DNA of 64,000 nt from Rhabditoides inermis (Eukaryota > Nematoda > Chromadorea > Rhabditida > Rhabditidae): NCBI GenBank assembly GCA_963966185.1, contig CAWZYM010000196.1, positions 384,501 through 448,500 of the forward strand, written 5' to 3'. Position numbers and translations under genes: made by a program. Shown here one piece after another: positions 32,783-43,501 of this stretch. The notes beneath the pieces were generated by a model. It was not told the origin of the DNA and searched no databases. It saw nothing but the letters and a program-made list of their open reading frames with translations. Numbering within the stretch: the stretch's first letter is position 1; each line of letters begins with the position of its first letter.

Positions 32783-33174
32783 CGCGCTACCGTAACTAGT
32801 CCACGCTACAGTATCCTCGCATGTACGGTATTGTACGTGTTCACCGCCACATTGCACTTCCTTTGCTAGCACATGACTAGCATTCATGTCTCTATTTTAT
32901 TGTACCGTAGAACACTCAATGTACTATGATGTACTATTCGTTTGGCCTTTTCCCGATTTCTGTGCATGTTCGACATGGCCTAAGCTATTCCTCAGAATAT
33001 GCATCACTCTACTTGTTTGTGTTCACTTTGTATCCCATTTACATCCCCACTTATAAAAATATATTGACCTGTTTGCGGAAAAGATGGTAAATTACGAAAT
33101 TATAATACCTTCTTATAAAAATATGGATAAAGGTATGCGAATAGTTTCATCTTCTTGGAAAGTAAGGGTTGCGG

Positions 33175-33213
<39 letters not shown>

Positions 33214-33350
33214 TTTATCCGGAATCGTTATATCTGAATATGACAACACAATCATGATGATATGAAGCATACAGTAGTGCCTAAGATGCTACTAGATACA
33301 TAGACTAACGCCGGGGAAAGACAGGTAGGCTGGCAAGGTTAGTACTTGAT
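32783..33350. other. Intergenic DNA with (AATC)n
   Basis: It contains a perfect (AATC)n run at about 33,177-33,212 and one diverged unit of the 43-bp repeat found at 33,605. No gene seen. Confidence 0.55.
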
Positions 33351-33356
33351 CGATAA

Positions 33357-33570
33357 TCATTCCTTGACCATTAGAATACCATCATTGACGTGTAGGGGTG
33401 TAGGGCTCCGGTGATCCTCTGCTTCCATGCCAAACAGTATCTCCTCGCGCCATAGCTGCTTCCACATGAGAGTACTTCCCGCCGCCTCACTGGTTTCTCG
33501 GAAAGGATTCTTGTCGATGACCGAACATTCGGCGGCGACGGGGCAAAATGAAGACCCGACCGCACGCTGC
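33357..33570 (-). other. Orphan exon-like ORF
   Basis: The frame reads AAECSVIDKNPFRETSEAAG, then WKQLWREEILFGMEAEDH, to a stop at 33,357. Composition looks like real protein and not repeat, but no partner exon or family was identified; upstream it runs into the 43-bp minisatellite. Confidence 0.3.
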
Positions 33571-33599
33571 GGGGAAAAGAAGAAGCTCTCTCTCTCACA

Positions 33600-33860
33600 G
33601 GGTTGCGGTAGGAGAATAATTTGATCTTCTTGCAAAAATAAGGGTTACGGTAGAAGAATAATTTGACTTTCTTGCCAAGATAGGGATTACGGTAGAAGAA
33701 TAATTTTACTTTCTTGCCAAGATAGGGATTACGGTAAGAGAAACATCTTCTTTCAAAAATAAGAGTTACGGTAGGAGAATAATTTGATCTTCTTGCAAAA
33801 AACAAGGATTACGGTAGGAGAATAATTTGATCTTCTTGCAAAAATAAGGATTACGGTACC
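33600..33860. repeat. 43-bp minisatellite
   Basis: About six tandem units have the consensus ATTACGGTAGGAGAATAATT followed by TGATCTTCTTGCAAAAATAAGG. On the minus strand the units translate as repeated YRNPYLGKKVKLF, which is not evidence of a gene. Confidence 0.85.
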
Positions 33861-34017
33861 ATATCTCTCAATATCCACCATCCATTTCGAACTCGCGAGC
33901 AAACATCGACGCCATCGGTTCGAGGCCCTTCTTTGGATCATTATAGGGGATGCATTCTCTAGTGTCAAAACAGCACACATTCTGTGGGGTAAGAATGCAC
34001 TCTGGCCAGGCCGAGCC

Positions 34018-34333
34018 TTAAAGGGAGTGTACACTCTGAATTTCGAGGTTGAGTTAGCACCGGGATGTGAAAATATGAGGAAAATGATGCACTTTTGTCA
34101 ATACAACTATGTGTCGAAGATACCTAAAAGTCAATGAAAAATTCTGTTGAACATTGAAAATTGGCACCAATTGGCACCAATTTCTGCATTTTGACACATT
34201 TTGCGCTCAATTTTCATCTATTTGCAGACATTTTCAGAAAATAGTTGTATTGACAAAAATGCATCGTTTTCATCATATTTTCACATCCCGGTGCTAACTT
34301 CCATTCGAAATTCAGAGTGTACACTCCCTTTAA
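34018..34333. mobile_element. TTAA-flanked MITE, second subfamily
   Basis: TTAA repeats (34,018-34,021; 34,330-34,333) enclose 308 bp. Terminal inverted repeats begin AGGGAGTGTACACTCTGAAT. The ends are shared with the element at 12,332 but the interior differs, so it is a related subfamily. Confidence 0.8.
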
Positions 34334-34360
34334 CTTGTTATCATTGTTGTGGGTTTTCAG

Positions 34361-34414
34361 AGATCTATACGGAACGCGACTATCACGATCATTTCAACAA
34401 GGTAAGAGAACGCT

Positions 34415-34447
<33 letters not shown>

Positions 34448-34554
34448 CCCTCCCTCTCCTCTCCCCACGATAACTCTTTCAGATTTCGATGCTTGTGCGC
34501 CAGCAGTTGGCAGCGATTGCGTATGGCGCGCATAAATTCGAAGTCGCCAAGGCG
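34361..34554 (+). other. Two orphan exons
   Basis: GGTTTTCAG is followed by 34,361-34,401 (IYTERDYHDHFNK), a CT-rich intron, then 34,483-34,554 (ISMLVRQQLAAIAYGAHKFE then VAKA) ending at GTGAGA. The exons join in phase. The preceding intron-side MITE and following GC-rich DNA give no partner; family unknown. Confidence 0.35.
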
Positions 34555-34859
34555 GTGAGATTCATATTCACGGCTGCCCGAATTCCCCGTTTTTCGGAAC
34601 AACTTTTCTCAGGGGCGGGGCGCCGCGCCGCGTCTCTATCGCGCGCGCTACGGCCTGCAGGCGGATATGTAAACATGAAAGGACACGTCAGCATTACTAG
34701 CCGCCCATTGGCCGAAACGCCTCCGCCTGCGCGCCGATCGAGTGCGTGGCGGCCGCGTCGCGTTGCTGCGCTGCTCGCCCCTCAGAACTTTTCTCAGTTG
34801 AGTGAGTGTTCCGCGGATGATCCGCCGTGGGCTTGCGGAACACAATATTTCAAATAAGG

Positions 34860-35075
34860 AATCTTTTTTAAACCAAATTTAGGAGTAACTATATATAATA
34901 CAGGCGATAATTTGCGGGGAAATGCAAATTAAACCGACTTATGTAAATAGTCAGAATGAGACAGTTATCCTTTGACCAGGCCGCCGCAGACCGCGGATGG
35001 TGGGCACGCGACGCGGACCTGACTCTCTCTTTTATAGCACTCTCTTCGCGTCTCTGATTCTAGGACGAAAGAGAG

Positions 35076-35122
<47 letters not shown>

Positions 35123-35350
35123 CGGCGCACATTCTGATTGCGAGTTTATGTCTTCGAAATGAACGTTTGTTTCACACGTCAGTCTATTCGGTGTCTGTCC
35201 TAAATTCGCCTCTAACTATTCCGGAAAAGTTATGCCCTAAAAAAATATGTATATGGATTGTGTCATAAGAATTGGCCAAGACGAGTTGGCAAGCTGCTCG
35301 TGTTATAAAGTTGTGTAATTTCGTGACTGATTGGGAGACAATAGACAATA
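34860..35350. other. Intergenic DNA with (GA)n
   Basis: A (GA)n run lies at about 35,070-35,119. No coding signal was recognised. Confidence 0.6.
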
Positions 35351-35355
35351 CTCAC

Positions 35356-35865
35356 ATTATGGGGTGTTGGCTCTCCAAGTCATCTTTCAGCATCGTCATC
35401 TCGGCGCTGGGTTGTTGATCTAGAATGCATCGTAAAACAAAACATCATTTCCATAATAATCTACCGGAAGAAGACGTCAGAAACTGTTCCAGCAATCGAT
35501 TAAACGTGTGGTCGGAAACGATGAAATGAGGATCCGAACGACACTGAAAAGACATATTGCAATGTCTGTCCAGCTTTGAAAGATGTATTCGGACAATGTA
35601 ATCTTGCCTGATTTTCAGGTTAGGGTCGCTTTTGATCTCTTCAATGAAGTCATCTTTATAAACTTTTTTCTCACCGTGGGACATCCCATTTTCTCCGATA
35701 GCCATTTAGCTAGGCACCCGGTGCGGAAACGATGCATACAGGGCGCGATTCTGTAAACAACACTCTCACTTTATCATTATTTATGACAACAAAGTAAACC
35801 CACGCTTTGGGCTTGTAGAGTACATCGAGGCAAATCGAGCACGTAAACAAGTCATCAAGTGTCAT
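35356..35865 (-). pseudogene. Second CHFR-like RING gene, Zn ligand lost
   Basis: Four exons (35,865-35,804; 35,750-35,675; 35,543-about 35,460; 35,419-35,356) join in phase. The ATG follows a GTTCAG acceptor. It reads MTLDDLFTCSICLDVLYKP, APCMHRFRTGC, GCPT then CRSDPHFIVSDHTFNRLLEQ, and a short helix. It parallels the RING gene at 30.0-30.6 kb. The fifth zinc ligand, Cys in HRFC, is Arg here (HRFR), so the RING probably cannot fold normally. No terminal exon was found. Only its first exon survives at 26.2 kb. It could be an expressed pseudo-RING, but decay is simpler. Confidence 0.6.
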
Positions 35866-35999
35866 CTGAACAAAACCTCCATTACAAGATCGATGAACAT
35901 ATCACAATAAACGTATTACATACTGTGTAATCCAAATGATGTAAAGTCATGGAATGGAGGCAGATTGAAAAATAGTAGTCTAGTTGAATGCGGGTAGTG

Positions 36000-36632
36000 C
36001 CCCAGAGTGTTGCCCGAGTGAGAGTGAGAGAAGAAGGCAGAGACAGGGCGATGCCTCGGGGTTGGTGGGAACAGACAGCGCGAGAGCAGCAACAGCGTCG
36101 TCAACTTCTGCCGACGGCGTCAGTTTCAGTCCGGATGAGACCGTGAGAGAGTGGTTTGTTTAAGAAGTGGTCAGCCTTATCGGAAATCGTTTTTGAAGTA
36201 TTTCGAAGTGGTTTGAAGTCATTCGGAAGATGAAAGTAGCTGGCAGACGGTTGCGAGGCGTTTTGGATGTAGTTTTACTTTATGTCTTGTGTGGGCATGT
36301 CTGAAAAGTGAGAGAACCTGCGAGATACTTGTCGTGTTGGCAAAAATGTACTGGAACCTAGACTTTATACGCTCATGGAAACGGAGAGACAGTAACATGT
36401 GTGAACGTACAGAAAGCTTGCAAAAACTTGTTGCTGTGTTTGTTTACGTCCAGTCATACGGTAAACATTCAATCGATATTTTCGATCAGATTGTGAATGT
36501 AAATCAGAATCTACGTACCTCTCAAGTATTGCATCTCTCATGCGAGCCAAAATGTAAGTACGTGTCGTTTATGAAACACTCGCCGCTGATGTAATAAATT
36601 CTTATCCTTATCCTTATCAATCCTCATCAATC
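36000..36632 (+). other. Unit C 5' region, possible exon
   Basis: A frame with DIFDQIVNVNQNLRTSQVLH and LSCEPK runs to a GTAAGT donor at about 36,552. In the first C unit (26.8 kb) the donor is lost and the frame shifted. Suggestive of an exon; not assigned. Confidence 0.3.
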
Positions 36633-37193
36633 GTGAAAGCGGCTTCATTAGCTACAATGGTGAAGAAGGTCTTCGTGAAAGACTTTGAACTCTGGCGCAA
36701 CTTTTATGTATATAAAGTTAGACCGATATTAGAATTTGGATGCGAATTATATTGTAATATGAATAATGGTTATGTGAACATGTTAGAAAAAGTTCAAAGG
36801 CGTTTCACGAAATGCCTCCTACCCCATGAGACTTATTCAAAAAGATTAGCCATTTTGGAAATGGATACTTTGTATATGAGGAGGCTGTTTACTGACTTAT
36901 CTCTGACACACAGTTATATTTACGGTTACATTTACGTGAATCCTATTCCTTTATTGCTCTTATCGAATAGTGGACGTCTGGGAACAAACCGCGGACATGG
37001 TTTGAAACTTGTGAGCAGTGCACGCACCCACCTATCACAATCTTCTTTCCTCTTCCGAGTACACAATTTATGGAATAAGCTGCCTAGTCACATTGTCCTT
37101 GTGTCAGACAAAAGCGCATTCAAAGTCGGTGTCACCAAGTTTATAAAGTCTCAAATAAATCAACTGAACATTGTAGATCCAACTAGAATATAG
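36633..37193 (+). pseudogene. LINE reverse transcriptase C-terminal domain
   Basis: 186 codons are open from the insertion boundary. It contains YKVRPILEFGCELYCN, LEKVQRRFTKCL, YSKRLAILEMDTLYMRRL and, near the end, FLFRVHNLWNKLP. This order (VRPILEY, EKVQRRFT, RLXXLXLXTLXXRR, N-WN-LP) is the C-terminal domain after the reverse transcriptase in CR1/Jockey-group LINEs. Catalytic motifs are missing because of 5' truncation, so it is dead on arrival but little decayed. Confidence 0.8.
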
Positions 37194-37480
37194 TCATAAA
37201 CGTGCTCTTGCCATCATTTGTAGAGTGGAGAGGGGAGTGAGTCAGTGGGAGGGTCTATCCCACCGGCCGCGAACCCCATCCTGGTAAGTGGTATGAAAGG
37301 TTTCCTACCCCCGCATACGCTGCTCTAATCAACAGTGTCTGGGGGCAGGAAATCCCTTGGTCTGTCTGCGCATCGTCTGGGCAAGGATCGAGTAGCCTCA
37401 GAACCCTGTCGAAACTCATCTTAGTTCTGTACCGCGCATTTCAACCATATTGTATCGCTACCATAACTATGTATGAATAA

Positions 37481-37558
<78 letters not shown>
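36633..37558 (+). mobile_element. 5'-truncated CR1/Jockey-like LINE 3' end
   Basis: A 3' reverse-transcriptase tail is followed by AATAAAG and a (TA)n tail (37,484-37,558). The first C unit shows the empty site at about 26,960, within CTCATCAATCAATCAATC; ATCAATC is repeated on both sides of the insert, consistent with a short target duplication. Confidence 0.8.
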
Positions 37559-37561
<3 letters not shown>

Positions 37562-37800
37562 CAATCAATCATCAATCAATCCTTATCAACCCTTATCTTG
37601 GTCTCTCAGAATACCAAATCGTTCACAACCACGTCAGTCCGAATGAACAATTTGTTGATTTGGCTCTATGCGGTAAAGTAAATGCGTTCGTAGCAAATTT
37701 TTTTCGAGTTTTGCATGATTGCGTGTCACTGTCATGTATTTGTAAAAGTGATGTGATTTTTTTTACTTCAGTTGAACCCTACAAACACGATTTTTTCGAC

Positions 37801-40070
37801 ATGAATGATATTGCGTCTTTCGCTGTCAACACTTCTCAACAAGGTACTGTTTTAATTAAAAAAAGTAGTTTGTTTTCGAAAGCGAAAATCAGAGGGTGCA
37901 CTACCTTTAAGTAATCATATAAATAAATCTCACTTGATCAGAAATTCAGAATCGATTACAATTGTCATAAGCCTGATTCAGACCATTCAGACTGTCCGTG
38001 CTCAACTGAGTCGAGGAACTGCCTAGGTTGTCAAGTGAGAGACTCTGAATACAGATTGCACCACCACTTCTAGACCACGTTCTATCACTGGATTCTCATA
38101 ATCTCCCTCACCTGTCTCGTGTTTGCTTCTCATGAACGCTGTGTTTCTGTTCGTTCTGATTCGCGCCAGAAACAAGAAGCTGAATGTGAGTTGAATGCGA
38201 CTTGTTAGTGTCGATTATTAATGAATCAAGATTTCATTCATTTTAATGACCATTATAGATAATTATAGATATCATTATAGATAGATATCGTTATTAGTGT
38301 ATCATGTTAGTCAATATATTATTATATGTGGTAAAGTCATGTTGTAACTGTAGGACACGTCAGCATAAGATATAAGAAATCGTTGATAATCACCATATGG
38401 TTTTTCCGCAGTTGCATTAATGAATCGATGAAATTTACATCGACACTTATTAGTTTTCACCAGACAAATGTTAGGGTCGTTACTGGCGTATAGTGTGGCA
38501 GCTTGTGGGCTGCGATATAATTCACTCCACAGTTTACATGTTTATTACGCTACCGCAATTGTATACAGGGTAAGTTTTCACAAGCAAATGGCAACAGGTC
38601 ACCCCCCACAACTCGCTATGTTACGATGGATTCTTGTAGGCATGCCCCATACCAAGCCCTGGCCAAAATTAAAAATCTCGAAGAGCACCGGAAGTGCCCT
38701 AATTAAGCACCGGAAGTTTACGTGTATTCTCGTGCGCGATAGGTCATTGCGCATGCCATCCCGAAATGCGGACAGTGAAACATCGGTTCGGCGGCCTAGT
38801 GGATAGTGAGTTAATTCGGAAGAAGTGGTGACTAAGGTTCTGTCTCCGCCGGTGCAAAATGTTTTGCCAAATTTGAAACACAGTTTTGTCGCGTCCTCAC
38901 ATCAGAAATAAAGAATGAGTGGATTTTGTTTTTCAATAGGTTAATTTATTCTTACTTGCACCGTTAGAGTACAAATTGACAGCGGAGCGGAAGAAAAAAT
39001 CATTCCGTCATCAATCTTCCAAATGAAGCACACGAGAGCTTTTTTTTAAAGTTTACAGTAGCAAGCTTCACCTTGGAAAATACGAAACGTTGTTTCATAT
39101 AGCCGAGTATGCAACAGATTACTAGTTTTTAAAGCAAATTCATGATAAGTTTCAGGTGTGGTTCTTTTTTCATTCTTCATTGCAATCAATCGGTTAGCCA
39201 TTTTTGTGCTCCCGAAAATGGAGGAACTCTTGTTTTCAACGTGAGTGTCTAGAAAAACACAATACAATCTCTTTTTTCAGAAACCGTCGTTGTTTGCTAG
39301 GGATTTTATGTATCTGGTTGTACACTTTAATACCTTCAATATCGTCGATTTGGGATGATTGCGAGTGAGTTATGTGAAATACACATTTTATATTATATTT
39401 GTTCATAAAAACGAGAAAACGAGAGCATACATGTGTACACACATCGATTTCTAGCCTCACGTTAAATGAAACAACGAATACATTTGTATGCTCGTATCCA
39501 CTACTATGGGCTGTGTTAATAATACGTGTAAGTCATTTTCGAATAAACATTGACCATGAGTTTTTAGTGTGCCGAAGTATCGAGCGTTGTTTTCCCGTTA
39601 ACTTCCTGTACAATATATGTGATTGTTTATGTCTTTCTGAGGAAAAAGAGAAAAACATTCTGTGCGAGACGGGCGAGGTAAGAAAACTATTAACTATCAT
39701 TAAGTACTTACTAATACAGTTCCAGCACGAAACGTTTTGAGATCAACGCAGAGACTCGTTTTCTAATTCAATCTGTCATAATTCTCGCCGTTTATTCGGT
39801 AAGTGACATGACATTTAAAGTTATTTCTGGCTCTTTTTCCATTATCTGAACTTCTGAACCATTTTCGCGTTAATCGCATATAAATCAAATTATCACATCG
39901 TTCCATAACAACTTCTTTCACTAATAAATATCATTTAGATTTGTGATTTTGGAGATTTTCCAGAACTGCGGCGTGTATTGTGCGGCGGCCCGCCTGCGCC
40001 CATCACCATTGCTCCCACCACTACTGGGTCGAGGACGCGTGCAGCGTCCGTGTATAATCAGTATGTATAA
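37801..40070 (+). pseudogene. Serpentine chemoreceptor-like gene, copy 2
   Basis: It has the same exons as copy 1: start MNDIASFAVNTSQQ at 37,801, LGSLLAYSVAACGLRYNS at 38.47 kb, IAINRLAIFVLP at 39.18 kb, and exons to 40,070. It retains a segment near 38,100-38,185 (reading MNAVFLFVLIRARNKKLN before a GTGAGT donor) that is deleted in copy 1, so it may preserve the original exon order better. A 466-bp insert sits in the intron after TAIVYR. TM7 is again not recognisable. Expression cannot be judged. Confidence 0.5.
38580..39045 (+). mobile_element. Insert with tRNA-like promoter in chemoreceptor intron
   Basis: It replaces about 30 bp of the copy-1 intron. It contains GGCCTAGTGGATAGTGAGTT (box A-like, 38,794) and AGGTTCTGTCTCCGC (weak box B) at the right spacing, followed by AT-rich DNA ending in an (A/T) run. 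It resembles one arm of the palindromic tRNA-like elements or a SINE. Exact ends unclear. Confidence 0.45.
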
Positions 40071-40869
40071 GTGTGTATATGTATTGACTTATGTATAATC
40101 ATGTTTTTTTTTAATTGTTCATTTATTACATTATGCGTTTATTAATCGATTGATTCAAGAGCGGGATCTGGGCGCAGAGGAGTAAAGGTAAAGGTATCCC
40201 CCCGATTCAAAAAATTACTCTGCGGAGGGGGTCGAGGGAAGACTATGGCACTACACCATAGACTATGGCGCGCCCAACGAATGGGACAGCTCTCGCCTGT
40301 TTTCGCAATAATTCGCCCCTGGGTGGCGTACCCTGCGGGTTACCTTCGCAACAGACTGCCACCAATTTATCAGCGCAGAGGGAGGGGGGGAGGGGGAGTA
40401 CGATGAGCCGGCGTATCCGGTGGTGTGTGTGACGCGTCTGTGCCCGAGTACATCTAACTCAAGAGAAACCGCATCTGCTGCAACCATTGATGAAACCACA
40501 AAAGGAGAGAGAGAGAGAGAGCGTCGTTGCTCAGAGAGAAATGGGGATTGTCTCGCGATGCGACAAGTTGACACCAAATTGGCAAGTTTACACCAAAGAA
40601 TTAACAGTCTCACATCGTCTCAGGACCAGCAACTCTTTGTCAATCAGAGTAATGAATGAGCCATTTCATAACAGAAAATTCATAACAGAAAAACAGAAAA
40701 AACGCGACGAAATCTATTTTTTTCGCCGCCATGTTTTATTCGAGGTTTCACTCATGCATCACACAACCATGAAATCATAGTAAATACACGTATAAATCAT
40801 TGTTATCCTACACAAACGCATAGTCAATCACGATTCACAGTACTGTCATGTTCTTACAGGTTCCAGGTT

Positions 40870-41555
40870 CTACAGGTTGGTGTTACAGGAGGACCCGCGC
40901 GCCCAGTTGAGCTTCCAGACGCGCGCGATCTCCTCGTTGCTCGCCTGTCTCCGCCTCTCCGCGTCGCTATGAGCATTGCCATAGGTCTGCGCCCGCAGCC
41001 GCCGCACTTCATCCTCCGCCCTGTACTTTGCCGCCCTCACTTTTCCATTCTCTATTATGCAGCTGTCCAACTGGAACTGAAGTTCGCGAATCTCCGCCTG
41101 CGCCCTGGTCTTTTCCCGCTCCACTCGGTCCCATTCCATCTCCCGTAACAGTTCCTCTTCCTCATTCTCCAACTGGAACCAGGGATTGCGGATTAGTCTT
41201 TCGCGAGGACCCTCCAAACTGGAGAGTGCTGGTTCCGTGGCTCTAGAATGATTAAGGTCTCTCTCTCTCTCTCTCTCTTTCACTCTCATTTACCTGATGG
41301 GATGAGCTTTTTCCAGCGAGTCTTTCTCGTCGGTGGATTCCTTTGAATGCTGCTTATCGGTATTAGCTTTCAGGTAGATCTCAGTCATTTGGTTGAATGT
41401 GTGGTCGGGGAGCACGCTTTTTATCGGCACACGGCACTGAAATGGAAACACTCAAATGGTCGCCACAAAGTATAAATGAGAAAACAGAAACGTATATAAA
41501 CGAATACACACACTCACCAGAGGACAGGCATTGTTGGAGGACATCCACTTGGCAA
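40870..41555 (-). pseudogene. CHFR-like RING gene copy 2, 5' end lost
   Basis: Three exons remain: part of exon 2 (41,555-41,518, AKWMSSNNACPL), exon 3 (41,436-41,294) and an uninterrupted last exon (41,242-40,870) encoding a long coiled coil with WFQLENEEEELLREMEWDR and ending CNTNL. Exon 1 and most of the RING are replaced by a (GGGAGAGAGA)n run. This is the mirror of copy 1, which keeps the RING but has a stop before the coiled coil. Confidence 0.7.
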
Positions 41556-41625
41556 GAGGGAGAGAGAGGGAGAGAGAGGGAGAGAGAGGGAGAGAGAGGG
41601 AGAGAGAGGGAGAGAGAGGGAGGAC
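41556..41625. repeat. (GGGAGAGAGA)n run
   Basis: About seven units replace the RING exon of the copy-2 gene. Spurious long frames cross it. Confidence 0.85.
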
Positions 41626-41863
41626 AGGCGCCGTGGGCAGAGTGCCACATCCCAAATGTTATGTGGACAAGGATGTATGCATTGATTGCCAGCGGGACGC
41701 CAGAGGGCACTCGATTTGTCAGTGACATGACACCTGTATGGTGCGAGAACAGGCGATGTGATTCGAATACGAAAAAAACCCAAATGACGGTCCGGTGGCG
41801 GGTAGTGGTAGGAGGGGAGAGAGGACTACGGTCCGAACAGAGTGAACCTTCTCTGATGTTGTG

Positions 41864-41903
41864 TGAGTCTCGGGGCACTGTCTTCATAGTGCCCCGAGAC
41901 TCA
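41864..41903. other. Perfect 16-bp stem-loop
   Basis: TGAGTCTCGGGGCACT and its exact reverse complement flank an 8-nt loop. It lies just beyond the end of unit C. Confidence 0.7.
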
Positions 41904-41999
41904 TTTCCGGGCCGAAATAGACTGATCCGGTTAGGATAGAGGGATTACGGTATCGGTACAGGATTAGAGGATTACTGTACTTTTCATGGTCTGAATCGA

Positions 42000-43280
42000 T
42001 AAAATTTGTTGTTTCTTTTTATTTCGAAAAAAATGGTACAAAAATGGTATTAGGTAATTATACATATCGAACTAAACTTTGTCCCACGTGCTCTGTTTAC
42101 TGCCACGTTGCCGCGTCGGTCACAACAATTATCTAAAAACACTCCGATAGAAACAGTTCGATGCTCTCTTCTGTCTACTGTCACGTCTCCGCTTCGGTCA
42201 CAACAATTATCTAAAAAAAACACTTTGATGCTTCGCCGCCAGTACCCTTGAGCAAGGCGCGGTGCTCATTTTGTTTTAGTTTTACCATTTTTCACTTTGT
42301 CACACAATCGTATTCATCACTCATTTCGCCAGTGTCTATCCGCAATTATTGCATACTCTATTAAACATACATGCGATAAACTTATTATTATTATGCTCTC
42401 TTCTGTCACTTTTCTAGAAAAGTTCGATGCTGTTACGTCTCCGCATCGATTGCGACACTTTTTTTAGAAGAAAAGTTTATGCATAAATGGTTATGACATA
42501 CGCACAAATCGAATAATGGAAAAGTACAGCTACGGTTTGGAACTGTTCGTATTTGATTCGATTTGCGGGGATTCACTTCTCCAGACACTGTTGGCTTTAC
42601 AGCATATGCGGAGAGAGGAATCCAGTCACGTCTCCATACATCCGTCTTCTTATCCGATATAGAGTATGCGGCCTTGATCCATCCTTGAGCGCGTGAGACT
42701 TATGCACCACCTTGCTTTTACCGTCGAACGTTCTTGCATACTTGCTCCCGGTCGATCTATTCGTCACCATCATGTTGCGAAATCCAAGAAATCCATGCGT
42801 TACCGACTATGTGCACTCCCAACAGGCTTATTTAGCTCCTTCTTATCGTCTCACAGTGAACGGCTCCGGATATCGTCGATAACAGCGACGTACTTCTCTT
42901 CCGGTCGCGGGTGCCGCCGTTGTCTTCGCGTTGTACCTTCCATTCCTCCAATTCAGAATCCGTGCCTCGCCAAATAGTTGCACTTCCACAGCCTTATTTG
43001 GCGTTGCCTTATCGTCTCACAGTGAACGGCTTCAATTGGAGAATTAGTCGATACTCCACGAAACCTCATCTCCGAGCGGCGGCGGCGGTGATTTTCATTG
43101 TCGTCGGGTGGTCATTCCAGGGAGCGCGGGAATCGGAAAATGAGAAGTGAGAAATTTTCTAGAACCAGTTCGATGCTCTCTTGGCTCTCTTCTGTCTTTT
43201 GTCACATCTCCGCCTCGGTCACAACAATTTTCTAAAAACACTTCGATGCTCTATTGCTCTATTCTGCAAACGGCTGACAA
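42000..43280. repeat. Interspersed-repeat block
   Basis: Units of TTCGATGCTCTCTTCTGTC, then CTCCGCTTCGGTCACAACAA and TTATCTAAAAACAC, occur at about 42,095-42,230, 42,395-42,450 and 43,160-43,270. Another pair, CTTATCGTCTCACAGTGAAC, occurs at 42,840 and 43,010. Possibly the remains of one element; no coding domain seen. Confidence 0.6.
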
Positions 43281-43341
43281 GCTCAGCTACGTCAATGTGA
43301 AGATAAATCATATTAAAGGACATATTATAAGAAACAATGTT

Positions 43342-43347
43342 TTTATT
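43342..43347 (-). terminator. Polyadenylation signal AATAAA (reverse gene)
   Basis: It is the counterpart of the signal at 24,832 and is conserved between the diverged copies. Confidence 0.55.
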
Positions 43348-43501
43348 CTGCCTACATTATTATGCTACATAACGATTTACGACTTCAGATGTAAGAAATA
43401 TGATACATTGTACATTGACTGGTCGAAAGTGTAAGATATAACATTAAGATTCTAAGAAATAAGTTAAAGGGAAGAGTGATGAGTATGATTCGGTGTACAA
43501 T

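Larger units (their letters stand above)
35769..41757. repeat. Unit C, copy 2
   Basis: This is a direct repeat of about 26,155-30,915, lengthened by a LINE (36.6-37.6 kb) and an insert with a tRNA-like sequence (38.6-39.0 kb). Confidence 0.85.

Noticed and set aside
33371..33805. Repeat protein YRNPYLGKKVKLF
   Set aside because: It is the 43-bp minisatellite read in an open frame; unit length variation would shift frame.
33600..33860. CRISPR-like array
   Set aside because: Units are contiguous tandem repeats with no unique spacers, in eukaryotic DNA.
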